Notes under the pieces: generated by a model
The model's input: the letters and a program-made list of their open reading frames with translations, nothing else
Told to the model about the DNA's origin: nothing
Database searches by the model: none
Shown here: one piece after another, positions 61,092 through 64,000 of the stretch
Numbering within the stretch: the stretch's first letter is position 1
Layout of the letters: each line of letters starts with the position of its first letter
Translations under genes and position numbers: made by a program
Assembly: GCA_028686135.1 (NCBI GenBank)
Contig: JAQUCP010000001.1
Location: 62,001 to 126,000, forward strand
Reading direction: 5' to 3'
DNA: 64,000 nt
Source: UBA12481 sp012523435
GTDB lineage: Bacteria > Bacteroidota > Bacteroidia > Bacteroidales > UBA12481

Positions 61092-61129
61092 AATGATTGA
61101 ATTGAAAATAAAACAAATTGTTCATTGTT

Positions 61130-61154
61130 CTGTCCGGATCGCACCACCGGACAG
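61130..61154 (-). repeat. Hairpin between the small partner gene and the TonB receptor
   Basis: Perfect 8-base arms CTGTCCGG (61130-61137) and CCGGACAG (61147-61154) with a 9-base loop. No T tract follows on either strand, so it is more likely an operator, processing site or mRNA-stability structure than a terminator. Confidence 0.6.
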
Positions 61155-61168
61155 CCCTCCTTTCAATC

Positions 61169-61699
61169 TTAGAGTAACCAGGGTGGTGGCACGGGAGGGG
61201 GAAAGGCATAATCGTAAATTCTTATGAATCGATAAGGGTATCGAATTTCCATACCATCATCCGCAAAAAGCACCTCACCTGAATAAGAAGGAAGAAATTG
61301 GAGCTGGAAATAGTTGGCAAGCCACCGGTAAGTTTCACGCGTCTGCGGATTCTCTTCGGCAGCATCCTCAATCATCGCTTTCAGGCGTCGATTAAGTCTG
61401 GTTTCGCGCTGATCATGCCAACACCAATATGCCACAGAATCTTCTTCAGCAATGGTTTCCACCACATCATACATCTCACCACGATACTCAAACTCTCGCG
61501 AATGCTCCCATCGAAGAAGAGTCGTTGTTTCAGGATACGAAAACTTTAAGAGGACCAAATACTCCTTATCCATGCCTTTGATGATTTGTCGCTTGACCTC
61601 TTTCTTGACCTGTTTCTTTTGCCATTGCAGGAAAAGGGCTCCGCTGTAGAAGGGGGTAACTAGGCAGATCATCAGCAATATGGCAAAAAACTTTCTCAA
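61169..61699 (-). CDS. Small conserved-type envelope protein upstream of a TonB receptor
   Basis: A 176-residue protein I can only partly place. An N-terminal hydrophobic helix (KFFAILLMICLVTPFYSGALFL) is followed by a basic region, EFEYRGEMYDVVETIAEEDSVAYWCWHD, and a C-terminal FPPPVPPPWLL proline-rich end. From memory, Bacteroidota genomes often carry such a protein (hydrophobic N-terminus, E-F-x-Y-x-G-E-x-Y) beside TonB-dependent receptors; its role is unknown. The start is a TTG at 61699, as no ATG precedes the hydrophobic helix; a Met nine codons in is the alternative. It precedes the receptor gene by 77 bases. Confidence 0.6.
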   Translation of the reverse strand: MRKFFAILLMICLVTPFYSGALFLQWQKKQVKKEVKRQIIKGMDKEYLVLLKFSYPETTTLLRWEHSREFEYRGEMYDVVETIAEEDSVAYWCWHDQRETRLNRRLKAMIEDAAEENPQTRETYRWLANYFQLQFLPSYSGEVLFADDGMEIRYPYRFIRIYDYAFPPPVPPPWLL

Positions 61700-61749
61700 G
61701 ATGAACTCATTAATGACAATAACACATTCAAATCTAAATTTCTGGCAGG

Positions 61750-63699
61750 CTAGATGATGATTCGTCGGAGCTCTTTAGAAAAGGCCTTTCTCAATTCATC
61801 CAGTTTTCGACGTTCTTCTAACAGGCTCGATATCTGCGTAATATCTTCAGCACCTTGAAGATCTTTGATTTGCTCGTCTATTTCGGAGATCATTTTTTTA
61901 ACCTTCTTACTCCTGTATGAAGCCAGCGTTTCGGGCACAATTTCGCGGAGCAGTTGCTCTTCTGACCGCACGTATGCACCTGCCTTCTCGTGTATTTTGC
62001 TGATTTGATATCCTGGTGTTAGAAGATCGACAGCCAGTTTGCTGATACTGGGATCAGGATGGTTAATAAAATGGGATTGGATATTAAAACCACTATTTCC
62101 CCAGAGTGACTGGATCTCATGGAAGATTGTTTGATAGAGTGGGTTTTCGGGAATAAGGTTATCCGATTCCATTTCTTGCAGGAAAAACCCTGCAACGTTT
62201 ATCGGGAGGGTTTCTCCCTTATGTTCGCCCGGTAGTTCGAGTATCGTGATCAGAGGATAATTGAGCATCAGCCGGATAATTTCCCGCTCTTCAGTTTCAA
62301 AGGGTTGAGCTTCTGAAGGGGTTGATGCCTGTTGCCGGGGAGCAGGCATCCTGGCTTCGGAATTCTGATAATCACGTCCCGAGCGTTTCTGTTCCCAGAG
62401 CCTTCTTCGCAACCGTGCTGCCTCCGAAAACAGAACCTGTTCTTCCACCCCGAGGAGCTTACTACACTCCTGAAGGTAAACCGTTCGCTCGATCCTGTCG
62501 GGAACCATGGAAACGGAGCGAACCACCTCCTGAATGAGGTTTGCCCGCCTCACTGGATCTGAGCCAGCATCCTGCATCAGCAACCTGGCCTTAAAAGTAA
62601 TAAAGTCGGACTCGCTAGTATTCAATAAGTTAAGCAACTCTGTGGAACTATGTGACCGAGCAAATGAGTCAGGATCCTCGCCTTCGGGCAGGAGGACCAC
62701 CCTAACATGGAGTCCCTGTTCAAGGAGCATATCGATACCACGGAGAGATGCCTTAATTCCAGCTGGATCGCCATCGTAAAGGATGGTCACATTGAGGGTA
62801 AACCGTTTGATCAGCCTGATCTGGTCTTCCGTGAGGGATGTTCCCGAGCTTGCAACACAGTTCTCGATACCTGACTGGTGCATGGACAGAACATCCGTAT
62901 AGCCCTCGACCAGGAAGCACTTATCCGACTTAACTATAGCCGTGCGTGCGTGATAGATTCCGTAAAGGGTGGCCGACTTATGATAGATCTCTGATTCGGG
63001 GGAGTTGAGGTATTTTGCAGCCTGTACATCTCCCCGCAGGATACGTCCGCCGAAACCGATCACCCGGCCCGAGAGGCTATGGATTGGGAAGATCACCCGA
63101 CCGAAGAATCGGTCGAACAAACGGTTATTTCCTTCAATTGCGAGGCCAGTTTTGATCAGGAGCTCATCTTTGTAGCCATTTTTTCTTGCATCAGCAACCA
63201 GGGCATCGCGCTGACCAGGGGAGTAGCCAAGCTGGAACCGGTCGATAATTTCCCTTCTAAATCCCCTTTCTTTGAAGTAGCTAATCCCGATATCTCTACC
63301 TTCTTCAGATTCGAGGAGCATTCGGGAGAAATAACGGGTAGCGTACTCTATAACTACCATCATCGATTCTCTGTCATTCTTCTGCCTGATATCCTCATCG
63401 GTTTGGTGAGTTTCAACCACCTCGATATGGTACTTCTTTGCCAGCAGTTTCAGGGCTTCCGGATAGGAGAGGTGCTCATGCTCCATAATGAAGTTCACGG
63501 CATTTCCACCTTTGCCACATCCAAAACACTTATAGATACCACGGGCAGGAGAAACGTTGAAAGATGGGGTTTTCTCGTTATGAAACGGGCAAAGTCCAAT
63601 GTAATTAGCTCCCCGTTTCTTCAGCTTAACGTAGTCTCCCACCACGTCCGTGATCTCCGCGGCTTGCAGAATTCGTTCGACAGTTCCTGGATCAATCAT
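61750..63699 (-). CDS. dnaG: DNA primase DnaG
   Basis: A 649-residue primase. The N-terminal zinc-binding domain (LCPFHNEKTPSFNVSP...YKCFGCGKGGNAVNF) is followed by the RNA-polymerase/TOPRIM core (GFGGRIL, LVEGYTDVLSMHQSGIENCVASSGTSL, and YDGDPAGIKAS with the metal-binding Asp residues) and a C-terminal helicase-interaction domain (about 470-649). It makes RNA primers for replication. Length and order are complete. The ATG is at 63699; the sirtuin gene lies 93 bases upstream in the same direction. Confidence 0.95.
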   Translation of the reverse strand: MIDPGTVERILQAAEITDVVGDYVKLKKRGANYIGLCPFHNEKTPSFNVSPARGIYKCFGCGKGGNAVNFIMEHEHLSYPEALKLLAKKYHIEVVETHQTDEDIRQKNDRESMMVVIEYATRYFSRMLLESEEGRDIGISYFKERGFRREIIDRFQLGYSPGQRDALVADARKNGYKDELLIKTGLAIEGNNRLFDRFFGRVIFPIHSLSGRVIGFGGRILRGDVQAAKYLNSPESEIYHKSATLYGIYHARTAIVKSDKCFLVEGYTDVLSMHQSGIENCVASSGTSLTEDQIRLIKRFTLNVTILYDGDPAGIKASLRGIDMLLEQGLHVRVVLLPEGEDPDSFARSHSSTELLNLLNTSESDFITFKARLLMQDAGSDPVRRANLIQEVVRSVSMVPDRIERTVYLQECSKLLGVEEQVLFSEAARLRRRLWEQKRSGRDYQNSEARMPAPRQQASTPSEAQPFETEEREIIRLMLNYPLITILELPGEHKGETLPINVAGFFLQEMESDNLIPENPLYQTIFHEIQSLWGNSGFNIQSHFINHPDPSISKLAVDLLTPGYQISKIHEKAGAYVRSEEQLLREIVPETLASYRSKKVKKMISEIDEQIKDLQGAEDITQISSLLEERRKLDELRKAFSKELRRIII

Positions 63700-63792
63700 G
63701 GAACGAAGATAGGGACAAACAGGCAGAACCGATCGTACGGGGCCTGATCAATTTGTTAACAGGCTCCGGAAAATCGATTTATCAGGCTGGTA

Positions 63793-64000
63793 TTAGAAAT
63801 CGGTCAATAGCTCCTGGAGGCGGGCGACCCCCTTCCCAGCTGTCATCTGCATAAGTTCAACCCGCCTGGTCCATCCACTACTTGATTCGTTCGGATCAAT
63901 GTAATAAATGGGGGTATTTCGTGGAGCATAATCAACCAAACCAGCAGCAGGATAAACCTGCATGCTTGTTCCTATAACAACCAGTATATCTGCTACTTGG
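63793..64000 (-). CDS. NAD-dependent protein deacylase (sirtuin), partial
   Basis: The minus strand from the right edge reads QVADILVVIGTSMQVYPAAG, then VDYAPRNTPIYYIDPNE, and ends at TAA 63793. About 68 C-terminal residues are inside the window; they match the sirtuin NAD-binding GTS motif and C-terminal region of SIR2/CobB enzymes, which remove acyl groups from lysines using NAD. The zinc finger and catalytic His are outside the window. Confidence 0.86.
   Translation of the reverse strand, partial: QVADILVVIGTSMQVYPAAGLVDYAPRNTPIYYIDPNESSSGWTRRVELMQMTAGKGVARLQELLTDF

Overview
The window looks like a chromosomal segment of a member of the Bacteroidota, most likely class Bacteroidia. The basis is the gene content (Porin_10-type porin, DUF1573 protein, NtrY-like kinase, CNNM/PpiD/LptC cluster, TonB-dependent receptor, GG-leader natural-product precursor), the promoter -7 boxes of the form TAnnTTTG, and the near absence of Shine-Dalgarno sequences even though the 16S 3' end keeps CCTCC. 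Almost everything is housekeeping or envelope biology. No insertion sequences, prophage genes or CRISPR arrays were seen.

Layout. 1-2742 (minus): a MacB-type ABC permease cut by the left edge and its MacA/HlyD adaptor. 2837-4234 (minus): glmM. 4329-7846 (plus): rluB, era, der and a lipoprotein. 7836-11600 (minus): a very large NtrY-like sensor kinase. 11688-13462 (plus): nadC and a YihY/BrkB membrane protein. 13481-17677 (minus): a glutamine synthetase and valS. 17823-19652 (plus): a DUF1573 protein and an aminotransferase. 19673-20890 (minus): a NamZ/DUF1343 muramidase. 20925-25575 (plus): an FtsX/LolC-type permease, then gatE and gatD, the archaeal-type Glu-tRNA(Gln) amidotransferase. 25553-28061 (minus): a Nudix hydrolase and a porin.

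The rRNA operon occupies 28117-33204 on the minus strand in the order 16S, tRNA-Ile(GAT), tRNA-Ala(TGC), 23S, 5S. It has two promoter-like sequences upstream and an intrinsic terminator downstream. After it come a polyprenol-phosphate sugar transferase and dihydroorotase (33605-35700), a KDG-kinase-like gene and a large membrane protein (minus), and an aspartate kinase split by a 100-N assembly gap. The gap is probably shorter than the missing sequence. Then fbp, a patatin/surface-antigen fusion, mfd, and the run coaX, OM protein, TPR protein, lptC, CNNM/CorC protein, ppiD-like (39683-54057, plus), closed by a terminator.

The accessory part is 54114-58413: a LanC-type cyclase with all expected zinc and catalytic residues, a secreted TPR-CHAT protease with an intact His/Cys dyad, and a 74-residue peptide with a double-glycine leader and a CC-containing core. 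No dehydratase or peptidase-transporter is visible. This is the best candidate for an undescribed system, here a RiPP-like cyclase/protease/precursor set. The right end holds a TonB-dependent receptor with a small partner gene, dnaG and the C-terminus of a sirtuin deacylase (all minus).

Limits: all functions come from reading motifs by eye. No homology search, folding or composition calculation was run. rRNA ends are accurate to about 10 bases.
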